Positions 26,013 to 32,710 of a DNA stretch of 64,000 nt are shown here, piece by piece. Made by a program: the position numbers and the translations under genes. The stretch lies in assembly GCA_048500275.1 (NCBI GenBank), contig JASNYI010000003.1:992001-1056000 (forward strand), in the 5' to 3' direction. This DNA comes from UBA5066 sp048500275. Its GTDB lineage: Bacteria > Acidobacteriota > Thermoanaerobaculia > UBA5066. Position 1 is the first letter of the stretch. Each line of letters begins with the position of its first letter. The notes beneath the pieces are model-generated. The model was given only the letters and a program-made list of their open reading frames with translations, was not told the origin of the DNA and did not search any database.

Positions 26013-26740
26013 GCTACACCGTCTCCCTCGAACTCGGACAGCCTTCCGACCTCTCCGCTCTCGCCGTCGTCGAGACGCCGACGCTCGCCCCGGTCCGGTA
26101 TGAGCGGCGCCGCGACTGGCACGGAAACGACGCCCCCAGCTCGTTCTTCTACGGCTCCGGCAGCTGGTACACGACGGAGACGCCCATCTTCATGCTCCCC
26201 GACGGGACCGAGACGGAGGACCATCCGCCCCTCGTTCACGACCTCCGCCACCTCGACCGCTGGCGTGCCGAGCCCTACCCGCGCATCGTCGAGAGGACCC
26301 GCGCCGTCCTCGACCGGCTCCCCGACGGGACGCCGCTCCTCCTCGACTGCACCGGCATCGGCGCCTCCGTCGTCCGTCTCTTCGATCCGCTCAGGCCCGA
26401 CCTCGTCCGCGTCGTCGCGGCCGGCGAGGAGACCCAGGACGGCCGGACGGTCCGCGTCCCGAAGCGCGACCTCGTCAGCGCCCTGGCCGTCCTCCTCGAG
26501 ACGGGCCGGCTCCGGATCGCCGCCGGCCTCGCGCACGGCGCCACGCTGACGACGGAGCTCCGGCGCTTCCGCGCCCGGGTCGGAGCCGCGCCCGACACCG
26601 CCGACGACTGGCGGGACCGTGACGACGACGACCTCGTCCTTGCCGTCGCCCTCGGCGCCTGGCACGCCGAACGGCATTCGCACGTCCCGTTCGCCTACTC
26701 GGTCGGGGAGTCTGAAATGGGATGGGGAGCGACGTTCTAG
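26009..26740 (+). CDS. Terminase nuclease-like RNase H-fold protein C
   Basis: A 243-residue third paralogue, with AAGGAG ribosome site and ATGA coupling to B. The first acid is Glu (E8 in VSLELGQPSDLSALAVVE), the second D113 in LLLDCTGIGASVVRLF and the third in a run D205-D208 (RDDDDLVLAVAL with its preceding Asp). Between the first two motifs it has an extra segment of about 55 residues rich in Trp, Tyr and Ser (SSFFYGSGSWYTTETPIF) absent from A and B. The KRDLVSALAVLLETGRLRI segment aligns with the same region of B. It closes the operon; no downstream coupled gene follows. Confidence 0.7.
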   Translation: MSYTVSLELGQPSDLSALAVVETPTLAPVRYERRRDWHGNDAPSSFFYGSGSWYTTETPIFMLPDGTETEDHPPLVHDLRHLDRWRAEPYPRIVERTRAVLDRLPDGTPLLLDCTGIGASVVRLFDPLRPDLVRVVAAGEETQDGRTVRVPKRDLVSALAVLLETGRLRIAAGLAHGATLTTELRRFRARVGAAPDTADDWRDRDDDDLVLAVALGAWHAERHSHVPFAYSVGESEMGWGATF

Positions 26741-27110
26741 GCGAGGCCCGCCTACCACGCCGACCCGGACGGATGGTGTCCGAACCCGCCCGCTTGCCGT
26801 CCGGCCGCTCCTCTGGTACGCTTTCGAGCGCTATGAACGAAGCGTTTGCCCCTGTTTTTCGCCGGACACCTGCTCACCGCGAGAACGGCTCCGGCGCGAG
26901 CGCTGGCACGATAATTTCCTACCGGCGTGAAATAGGGTCAAATCCGCGTCAGTAAAGGCCTAATTTACCATAATCACCGTTATAAGACCCTAACGCACCC
27001 CCCGTGCCAGACCCTCGCCGGGGAGTGTGCACCGAAACGGTACGATTGGACACTCCGAAACACGCCTGAAATAGCTTGGTTGGCCTAGTTTTCTGCCGTA
27101 CCATATCGGC
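26741..27110. promoter_or_regulatory. 370-bp control region of the element
   Basis: The only long non-coding stretch inside the element and its most AT-rich part (about 26900-27000 and 27056-27110). Inverted repeats: TAGGGTC 26933-26939 with GACCCTA 26986-26992 across an AT-rich spacer, and GGAGTGT 27022-27028 with ACACTCC 27050-27056. A possible promoter TTGGTT (27076-27081), 17-bp spacer, TACCAT (27099-27104) would give a nearly leaderless transcript of the ribbon-helix-helix gene at 27111. The region may hold operators or an origin. A 40-codon open frame near 26833 is not supported. Confidence 0.5.
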
Positions 27111-27311
27111 ATGACGAAGCCCACCCATCGCCCCGTCGGTCGCCCCAAGGGGAGCGGCGTGCAGACCGCCCGCCTCGAGCTGCGCTGCCGGCCCGCGCTG
27201 GCCGAGCAGGTCCGCCGCGCCGCCGAGGAGGACGGAGTCAGCCAAGCCTATTGGCTCCGCCGCGCCGTCGTCTCGTCCCTCCGCTGGCGCACCCGCCGAG
27301 CAGGGGAATAG
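27111..27311 (+). CDS. Small ribbon-helix-helix-like DNA-binding protein
   Basis: A 66-residue basic protein. An AT-hook-like RPVGRPKGSG precedes a beta-strand plus two-helix pattern (RLELRCRPALAEQVRRAAEE, then GVSQAYWLRRAV) typical of ribbon-helix-helix regulators. It likely controls the element, perhaps the integrase 10 bp downstream, and could bind the inverted repeats just upstream. The ATG is only 7 nt after the proposed -10 box and has no clear ribosome site. Confidence 0.6.
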   Translation: MTKPTHRPVGRPKGSGVQTARLELRCRPALAEQVRRAAEEDGVSQAYWLRRAVVSSLRWRTRRAGE

Positions 27312-27320
27312 GCTCCCGCC

Positions 27321-28646
27321 GTGGGCGTCGCACGCATCGGCCGGACACGCTCCTTCCGCGTCCGCTGGCTCGACGGCGGCAAGCCTCCGCTCGGCATCTA
27401 CCGGCAGGAGACCCTCCACAACTGCGAGCGAGAGGAAGCCGTCGCCTACCTGAAGAAGAAAATGGCCGAGGTCGCCGAGCGGCGCCCCGGTGACGGACCC
27501 TCGCGAACGACGTTCCGGCAGCTGGCCGAGCGCTACCTTGAGATCCGCGGCCCGAAGCTCGCGCCGGCCTGGCTGAAGACCGTCCAGCGCATCCTCGAGC
27601 AGCACTTCTACCCGCGCTTCGGCGCCAAGCGCGCCGACCAGATCCGCTCCGCCGACGTCGTCCGCTACCAGCACGACCGGGAGGGGAAAATCTCGGGCGT
27701 CACCGTCAACCGGGAGACCGCGGTGCTCATGTCCGTCCTGAACTTCGGCGAGGCCGAAGGCTGGATCGACCGCAACCCGATCCCTAGGTCGAAGGTGAGG
27801 AAGTTCCGCGAGCAGCGGCGGACCCGCGCATTCACCCCGGAGGAATGGCGCCGTCTCGTGTCCGCATTCGACGACCCCGCGGCCTGGCGCGCCCACCTGG
27901 CGAAGGTTCGCCGGCTCGGCCCCGTCATCACCGACCTCTCGACCGGCGAGAGCCGGCGCTACGGCGGCGCCCCCCGCCCCGACTCCGACTCGGCGAACGC
28001 CTACCGCGAGCGGCTCCGCTCCGCCATGACCGTCTGCCAGGCACTCCTCCTCTTCGGCGCCCGTCGCGGCGAGGTCCTCGACCTCCGATGGAGCGACGTC
28101 GACACCCGCCGCGGCGTCGTCCGCGTCCGGCTCCCGAAGACGAGCAAGCGAGGACTCCCGCAGAAGCTCCTCCCCCTCGCGGCCGGCATCAAGGCGATGC
28201 TCGACGAGCAGCCCCGGGGCGTCGGCGACGGCTACGTCTTTCCCCGTCCGCACGACGACTACACGGAAGCCGCCCGTCCCCGCGGCAAGGCGCCTCGCCG
28301 GAGCGCCGCACCATGGGAGCCTCGCAAGCTCGCCCGCGCGTTCGCCCTCGCAAAGGAGCTCGCCGGCCTGAAGGAGCAGCGGGACACCCCCCGGACGGCC
28401 GTCCTCGTCCTCCACAGCATCCGCCACACGGCGGAGACCTGGCTCGCCCGGGCCGGCTTCACGGAGACCCTCCGCAACGCCTACCTCGGCCACGTCGATC
28501 ATTCGATGGCCGGGACGTACACCCACCTCGAGCCCGCCGACCTCGTTCCGCTGGTCCGGGAACTCTCCGAAAAGGCAGGGATTCTGCAAGCCGGTGACGC
28601 GGAAGGTGACGCGAAAGCGAAAGCGCCGGGGAAGGCCCGGCGCTAA
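27321..28646 (+). CDS. int: Tyrosine recombinase/integrase
   Basis: A 441-residue phage-type integrase. An N-terminal arm-binding and SAM-like core-binding region (TFRQLAERYLEIRGPKLAP) leads to the catalytic domain with the full residue set R248 (GARRGEVLDLRW), H365 and R368 (HSIRH), H391 (LGHVDHS) and nucleophile Y400 (GTYTH). An insertion of about 60 residues lies between core-binding and catalytic parts. It would integrate and excise the element at tRNA-Ala. GTG start 10 bp after the ribbon-helix-helix gene. The TAA stop is the first three bases of attR, and the C-terminal codons contain the two GTGACGCG repeats (encoding GDAEGDAK). Confidence 0.93.
   Translation: MGVARIGRTRSFRVRWLDGGKPPLGIYRQETLHNCEREEAVAYLKKKMAEVAERRPGDGPSRTTFRQLAERYLEIRGPKLAPAWLKTVQRILEQHFYPRFGAKRADQIRSADVVRYQHDREGKISGVTVNRETAVLMSVLNFGEAEGWIDRNPIPRSKVRKFREQRRTRAFTPEEWRRLVSAFDDPAAWRAHLAKVRRLGPVITDLSTGESRRYGGAPRPDSDSANAYRERLRSAMTVCQALLLFGARRGEVLDLRWSDVDTRRGVVRVRLPKTSKRGLPQKLLPLAAGIKAMLDEQPRGVGDGYVFPRPHDDYTEAARPRGKAPRRSAAPWEPRKLARAFALAKELAGLKEQRDTPRTAVLVLHSIRHTAETWLARAGFTETLRNAYLGHVDHSMAGTYTHLEPADLVPLVRELSEKAGILQAGDAEGDAKAKAPGKARR
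28594..28613. promoter_or_regulatory. Two GTGACGCG repeats beside attR (candidate arm sites)
   Basis: GTGACGCG at 28594-28601 and 28606-28613, inside the last codons of the integrase gene and 30 bp from attR. They match the three copies near attL. Their sharing by both ends of the element supports a role in recombination. Confidence 0.55.
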
Positions 28647-28709
28647 ACCCTTTGAATTGAATGGTGGAGCTGAGGAGGATCGAACTCCCGACCTCTAGAG
28701 TGCGATTCT
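28644..28709. repeat. attR, 66-bp direct repeat
   Basis: Identical to 16992-17057. It contains the integrase stop codon, 15 bp of spacer and the 3' part of the intact tRNA-Ala. The right boundary of the element is at 28709, within the 5' side of the anticodon stem on the tRNA. Confidence 0.95.
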
Positions 28710-28737
28710 AGCGCTCTCCCAGCTGAGCTACAGCCCC
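28662..28737 (-). tRNA. tRNA-Ala (anticodon CGC)
   Basis: A 76-nt tRNA with encoded CCA. The acceptor 5' strand GGGGCTG pairs with CAGCTCC (one G-U); D arm GCTCAGCTGGGAGAGC; anticodon stem CTAGA/TCTAG around loop ATCGCAC; T arm GGGAGTTCGATCCTCC. Anticodon CGC (plus-strand complement at 28702-28704) reads GCG. The G-U pair is at the third acceptor position, compatible with alanyl identity. Its 3' two thirds were supplied by the inserted element. Confidence 0.96.
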
Positions 28738-28810
28738 ACCGTGGGGGCGGAGAATCTAGCCGCAACGGGCGGATTCGTCAAACGGGGCCGGGGGGCTGCG
28801 GCGCCGGGGC

Positions 28811-30049
28811 CTACTCGTGCTTCCTCCTCCCGGCCGACGCCTCCGGCGTCCCGAGGCGCAGGTCCCCGCCGTCGCCCGTCCGGGCGAGGCCGCGGGCGTG
28901 GGGCCGGTAGACGTCCTCGAGGCTCGTTCCCTGCAGGACGCCGCGCTCCTCGGCGTCGGCGCGCTTGTAGAGGGCCCGGAGGATGGCCGCCGCGGGCTCG
29001 GAGCCCGCCGGGACGGCCCGCGGGACCGCCTCGCCCACCGCCCGGGCGACGGCGTAGAGCGTGATCGTGTCGGGCGGGCGGGCGAGCCGGACGGCGTCGC
29101 CCGTGACGGCGACGAGGCCCGCGACGTCGAGTCGCTTCATCCGCGACCTGAGGTCGTCGGCGCCGCGGCCGCAGGCTTCCGAGAGGGTGGACAGGTCGAG
29201 GGAGACGCCCGCGTGCCAGGCCTCGGTGAGGCGCAGGAGGAGCTGCGTCGCCTCCTCGAGCGCGCCGGGCTTTCTCGATTCCGGGGGCGGGGCGTCGTGG
29301 GCGAGGAGCTCGTCGCGGAACTGGACGGCGTGGGCGAAAGAGAAGCCGAAGAGAAGGATCGTCCACGCGAAGCCGGTGGCGATGACGAAGACGGCGATGG
29401 CGCTCAGCGTGCCGTAGAGCCGTTCGACCCCGGCGAGGGCGACGAATCCGGCCGTGAAGACCTGCCTGAGGACCGTCAGCCCGACGCCGGCGACCACCCC
29501 CGCCGAGAGCGCGGCGCCCCAGCGGACCTGCGCGGACGGGACGACCTTGTAGACGAGCGAGAGGGCGGCGATCGACGCAAAGAGGCCCCGGAAGTGGAGC
29601 TGCGTGACCGGGAGCCCCGACTCGAGGAGGAGCGACGTGGCGACGCCGAGCGCGACCGGCCCGAGCAGGACGACGAGGACGGCATAACCGAGCCGCTCGC
29701 GGACGCGCCGGGGCCGCAGCGTCCCCCAGAGGTGGTTCGCGGCCCCCTCGAGGTCGAAGTAGACGCGGACGGACGTGACGGCCAGGAGCGCGGTGGCGAT
29801 CCAGGAAGCGGCCTGCGCCGCGTCGACGAGAGCCTCGACCCCGTGGAGGACTTCCCGGGAGGTGCCCGGGACGAAGAAGCGGAGGAGGCGGTAGAAGCCG
29901 GTCCCCTGCTCGCCCAGGAAGGTGGTCATGAGGACCGTGACCGAGGCGACGAGCGGGATGAACGAGAGGAGCGAGGAGTAGGCGAGACCGGCGGCGACGT
30001 CCATTCCGCGCGAGTCGACGAACGACCGGAGGCTCCGCCGGAGAATCAC
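28811..30049 (-). CDS. YihY/BrkB-family inner membrane protein
   Basis: A 412-residue protein. The N-terminal 270 residues contain six hydrophobic segments in the YihY pattern (DVAAGLAYSSLLSFIPLVAS, SVRVYFDLEGAANHLWG, ERLYGTLSAIAVFVIATGFAW). The remaining 140 residues are soluble and contain a winged-helix-like part (LDLSTLSEACGRGADDLRSR), seen in many YihY relatives. The family was once called ribonuclease BN, but that activity is not supported for it; the function is unknown. GTG start; no better start upstream (only CTG). Confidence 0.82.
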   Translation of the reverse strand: MILRRSLRSFVDSRGMDVAAGLAYSSLLSFIPLVASVTVLMTTFLGEQGTGFYRLLRFFVPGTSREVLHGVEALVDAAQAASWIATALLAVTSVRVYFDLEGAANHLWGTLRPRRVRERLGYAVLVVLLGPVALGVATSLLLESGLPVTQLHFRGLFASIAALSLVYKVVPSAQVRWGAALSAGVVAGVGLTVLRQVFTAGFVALAGVERLYGTLSAIAVFVIATGFAWTILLFGFSFAHAVQFRDELLAHDAPPPESRKPGALEEATQLLLRLTEAWHAGVSLDLSTLSEACGRGADDLRSRMKRLDVAGLVAVTGDAVRLARPPDTITLYAVARAVGEAVPRAVPAGSEPAAAILRALYKRADAEERGVLQGTSLEDVYRPHARGLARTGDGGDLRLGTPEASAGRRKHE

Positions 30050-30129
30050 CCCGGCGAGGGCGATCGCCCGTCTGACCCCCTTCAGCTCGGGGGCGCGAAT
30101 GGGGAAGTCCCCTCTGCCCCGCCCCAGCC

Positions 30130-31518
30130 TCAGACCTCCACGGTTTCACCGGTCTCCGGGACGTGGACGTTCCAGCCCAGCTCGGTGCGGATGCGGGCGG
30201 CGAAGGCGTCCTGCGCCGCCGGTTCGCCGTGCGTGAGGAACAGGGTCTTCGGCGGGGCGGGGGCCGTCTTCATCCAGGCGATGAGCTCGTTCGCGTCCGC
30301 GTGGGCCGAGAGGGCGGGGATCTGGCGGATCGCCGCCTTCACCGTCAGCCCCTCGCCCATGACGGTCACGTCGGTCTCCCCTTCGAGGAGGCGGCGGCCG
30401 AGCGTCCCCTCGGCCTGGTAGCCGACGAAGAGGACGGTGTTTCGCGCGTCGCCGAGGCGGTGGAAGAGGTGATGGAGGACGCGCCCGCCGGTGGCCATGC
30501 CCGAAGCGGAGACGACGATTCCCGGGCCGCGCTCGAAGTTCAGCTTCTTCGACTCGTCGCGCTTCCTCACGACGGTGAAGTAGGGGGTCTGGAGGGGCGA
30601 GCCGGAGGCCTCCTCCAGCTCGTTCATCTCCACGTCGTGCTCGGAGCGGTAGCGGCAGTAGAGCTCGACGACGGAGTTGGCCATCGGGGAGTCGACGTAG
30701 ACGGGGACCTTCGGGAGCCGTCCCTCCTCGAAGAGCTCGAAGAGGTGGTAGAGGAGCTCCTGGGTCCGCCCCACGGCGAAGGCGGGGACGACCGTGAACC
30801 CGCCTCGCGCGAAGGCCTCCTCGAGCTCGCGGCGGAGCTGCTCCTTCGGGTCGGTCGGCTCGTGGAGCCGGTCCCCGTAGGTCGACTCGCAGACGAGGAC
30901 GTCGCAGGCCGGGAGAGGGGCCGGGTCGTGGAGGATCGGGACGCCGCGGCGCCCCATGTCGCCCGAGAAGACGACGGTCTTCCAGCCGGCATCCCCGTCG
31001 CGGTACCGGATCTCGGCGAAGGCGGCCCCGAGGATGTGCCCGGCCCGGTGCAGCTTCGCCTTCATCCCCTTGTGGAGCGGGGTCTCCTGGCCGAACTCGA
31101 GGCGGTGGAGAAGCCGGAGCGACCGGTTCGCGTCCTCCTCCGTGTAGAGCGGCCTCGCCGGCGAATGGCGCGAGTACCCCTTCTTGTTCGCCCAGCGGGC
31201 CTCTTCCTCCTGCAGGCCGCCGGAGTCGGGGAGGAGGACGCCCAGCAGGGCCTTCGTCGGCGGGGTCGCGAAGGCCCGGCCCGTGAACCCGTCGCCGGCG
31301 AGGCGCGGGAAGTAGCCCGTGTGGTCGATGTGGGCGTGGGTGAAGAGGACGTCGTCCACGGAAGAGGGCTCGAAGGGCAGCGGCTTCCAGTTCCGCTGGT
31401 GCATCTCGAAGCCGCCCTGGAAGAGCCCGCAGTCCACGAGGAGGCGGTAGTGGTCGGTCGTGAGGAGGTACTTCGAGCCGGTCACCGTCCGGGCCGCGCC
31501 GTGAAATCCGATCTGCAT
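30130..31518 (-). CDS. Metallo-beta-lactamase/beta-CASP nuclease-like protein
   Basis: A 462-residue protein of the RNA-processing beta-CASP group. The zinc-binding motif is H61-x-H63-x-D65-H66 (THAHIDHTGYF), followed by HRAGHILGA, the SGDMG motif, and beta-CASP segments VCESTYGDR, FAVGRTQELLYHL, PVYVDSPMA, SASGMATGGRVLHHL, then SAHADANELIAWM and a C-terminal LTHGEP. Such enzymes cleave RNA endo- or exonucleolytically in the cytoplasm; the closest type is the YSH1/CPSF-like bacterial group. The ATG at 31518 has a GGAGGAGAG site. The long open frame upstream to 32463 is a GC-rich artefact. Confidence 0.88.
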   Translation of the reverse strand: MQIGFHGAARTVTGSKYLLTTDHYRLLVDCGLFQGGFEMHQRNWKPLPFEPSSVDDVLFTHAHIDHTGYFPRLAGDGFTGRAFATPPTKALLGVLLPDSGGLQEEEARWANKKGYSRHSPARPLYTEEDANRSLRLLHRLEFGQETPLHKGMKAKLHRAGHILGAAFAEIRYRDGDAGWKTVVFSGDMGRRGVPILHDPAPLPACDVLVCESTYGDRLHEPTDPKEQLRRELEEAFARGGFTVVPAFAVGRTQELLYHLFELFEEGRLPKVPVYVDSPMANSVVELYCRYRSEHDVEMNELEEASGSPLQTPYFTVVRKRDESKKLNFERGPGIVVSASGMATGGRVLHHLFHRLGDARNTVLFVGYQAEGTLGRRLLEGETDVTVMGEGLTVKAAIRQIPALSAHADANELIAWMKTAPAPPKTLFLTHGEPAAQDAFAARIRTELGWNVHVPETGETVEV

Positions 31519-31622
31519 CGCTCTCTCCTCCGTCCATCGTAGCGCCGCCCGCCCGCGCGCGGTGGCGGGGTTTCGCCGGCCCGTGCGAAGATTCGGGCCG
31601 AACGATCCGAAGGGAGGTCCAG

Positions 31623-31913
31623 ATGGCCGAGACGACCGACACCGCCAGGACCGTCGACGAGAAGATCGACGCGAAGATCGACGCCGCCCGCGAGAGCTTC
31701 GGCGGCCGCGTGAAAGAGAAGATGGGCGAGGTCGCGGAGGACGTGAAGAGCCGCGCGGGCGCCCTCCGGGACAGGATCCGGGAGACCGACTGGGACGAGG
31801 TGACCGAAAAGGCCACCGACTACGTGAGGCAGAACCCCGGCAAGTCGATCGCCATCGCGCTCGGCGCAGGCTTCGTGCTGGGGCTCCTCCTGCGGCGGCG
31901 GAGCGACGACTGA
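31623..31913 (+). CDS. DUF883 (ElaB/YqjD-like) membrane-anchored protein
   Basis: A 96-residue protein: a long charged helix (residues 10-60, with repeats such as EKIDAKIDAARE) followed by the DUF883-typical TDYVRQNPGKSIAIALGAGFVLGLLLRRR, a C-terminal membrane anchor. Enterobacterial relatives are ribosome-associated inner-membrane proteins of stationary phase. The next gene starts in the stop codon (TGATG). ATG after GGGAGG. Confidence 0.82.
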   Translation: MAETTDTARTVDEKIDAKIDAARESFGGRVKEKMGEVAEDVKSRAGALRDRIRETDWDEVTEKATDYVRQNPGKSIAIALGAGFVLGLLLRRRSDD

Positions 31914-32197
31914 TGTCGGAGCCGACCATTCGCCCGCCCGCCCCGCACGGGGCGTCGCCGGACGGCCCCGTGGGGGGCGCCGAAGCGCCGTTCGCGTTCG
32001 AGCAGGGAATCGACTGGCAGAACGCCGCGCTCGACGTCGTCCGGAAGTACCCGATCCCCTGCGTCCTGGGGGCCGCGGCTCTCGGATTCTGGATCGGCCG
32101 GAACCGCGGTCCGGCGATCGCGGCGGCCGCCGCGGGCCTCGCGACGAACGCCGTGATGAAGCAGCTGTCGAAGGCCCTGGAGACCTCCGACTTCTGA
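31913..32197 (+). CDS. Small membrane protein, unknown function
   Basis: A 94-residue protein coupled to the DUF883 gene by TGATG. A Pro-rich N-terminus is followed by VRKYPIPCVLGAAALGFWIGRNRGPAIAAAAAGL, which resembles the DUF883 C-terminal anchor (RKYP...GAAALGFWIGR) and ends with a short helix. It probably partners the DUF883 protein at the inner membrane. Confidence 0.6.
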   Translation: MSEPTIRPPAPHGASPDGPVGGAEAPFAFEQGIDWQNAALDVVRKYPIPCVLGAAALGFWIGRNRGPAIAAAAAGLATNAVMKQLSKALETSDF

Positions 32198-32358
32198 GGC
32201 GAGGGGCTCCCCGGCACGGACCGGGCCGGTTCCGCTCCGCGCGGAACGCGGGAATATTGCCTGCGCGCCCACCGCGAAAGGGGGCGATACTGGGACCGCG
32301 GCGGCCGTACGACGCCCGGCGACGCCGGCGAACGGGACCCCGCGGAGCGAGGTGAGCC

Positions 32359-32691
32359 ATGAACGACGAGACGAAGGAAACCCCCATGCAGGACTGGAGC
32401 GCGGTCGCTTCCGTCGGGAGCGAGGCCGAGGCCACCTTCATCGTCGGGTTCCTCGAAGGGCACGGCATCCCGACCCGCATCGTCGACAAGAGCTTCTCGC
32501 AGAACCCCGTCCCCGCCGAGGAGGGGCTCGCCGCCGTCGAGGTCGCCGTCCCGACCGACCGCCTCGAGGAAGCCGCCGCCGCCCTCGCGAAGCGCGAGGA
32601 AGCCTTCGCCTCGGCGACCGAGGGAGAAGCGACGCTCATGACCGACGAAGGCCCCGCCGAGATCGACCCGACGGAGACCGGGTCGAACTGA
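32359..32691 (+). CDS. DUF2007-like protein
   Basis: A 110-residue protein with the pattern of the DUF2007 family of putative signal-transducing proteins: AVASVGSEAEATFIVGFLEGHGIP, then VEVAVPTDRLEEAAAAL, a ferredoxin-like fold. Acidic C-terminal tail. ATG with a GAGGTGA ribosome site. The 161-bp gap before it holds no gene. The kinase gene starts 20 bp downstream, so both may be co-transcribed. Confidence 0.65.
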   Translation: MNDETKETPMQDWSAVASVGSEAEATFIVGFLEGHGIPTRIVDKSFSQNPVPAEEGLAAVEVAVPTDRLEEAAAALAKREEAFASATEGEATLMTDEGPAEIDPTETGSN

Positions 32692-32710
32692 CTAGAATCA
32701 ACGAATCGGC

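Larger units (their letters stand above)
16992..28709. mobile_element. Integrated element in tRNA-Ala(CGC), satellite- or prophage-remnant-like
   Basis: An 11.7-kb element bounded by 66-bp perfect direct repeats (16992-17057 and 28644-28709) that include the 3' part of a tRNA-Ala gene. It encodes a tyrosine integrase at the right end, an excisionase-like HTH protein, a primase-polymerase/helicase, a TerS-like protein, a terminase ATPase and three nuclease-domain proteins, plus small unknown genes. Nearly all genes between 17241 and 26740 point right and overlap by four bases or fewer. I find no portal, capsid, tail, holin or endolysin. Integration and replication genes plus a packaging module without structural genes suggest a phage satellite or a decayed phage. 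GC content and start codon use are close to those of the host. Confidence 0.9.

Noticed and set aside
26833..26955. 40-codon ORF in the element control region
   Set aside because: No ribosome site, no coupling to neighbours and composition differs from the coding parts.
16992..28709. Complete inducible prophage
   Set aside because: No portal, capsid, tail, holin or endolysin gene can be recognised between the att repeats.
28817..31542. Very long open frames on the strand opposite the YihY and beta-CASP genes (534 and 459 codons)
   Set aside because: They are rich in Arg, Gly and Glu with no domain, lie wholly antisense to well-supported genes, and are expected in GC-rich DNA with codon bias at the third position.
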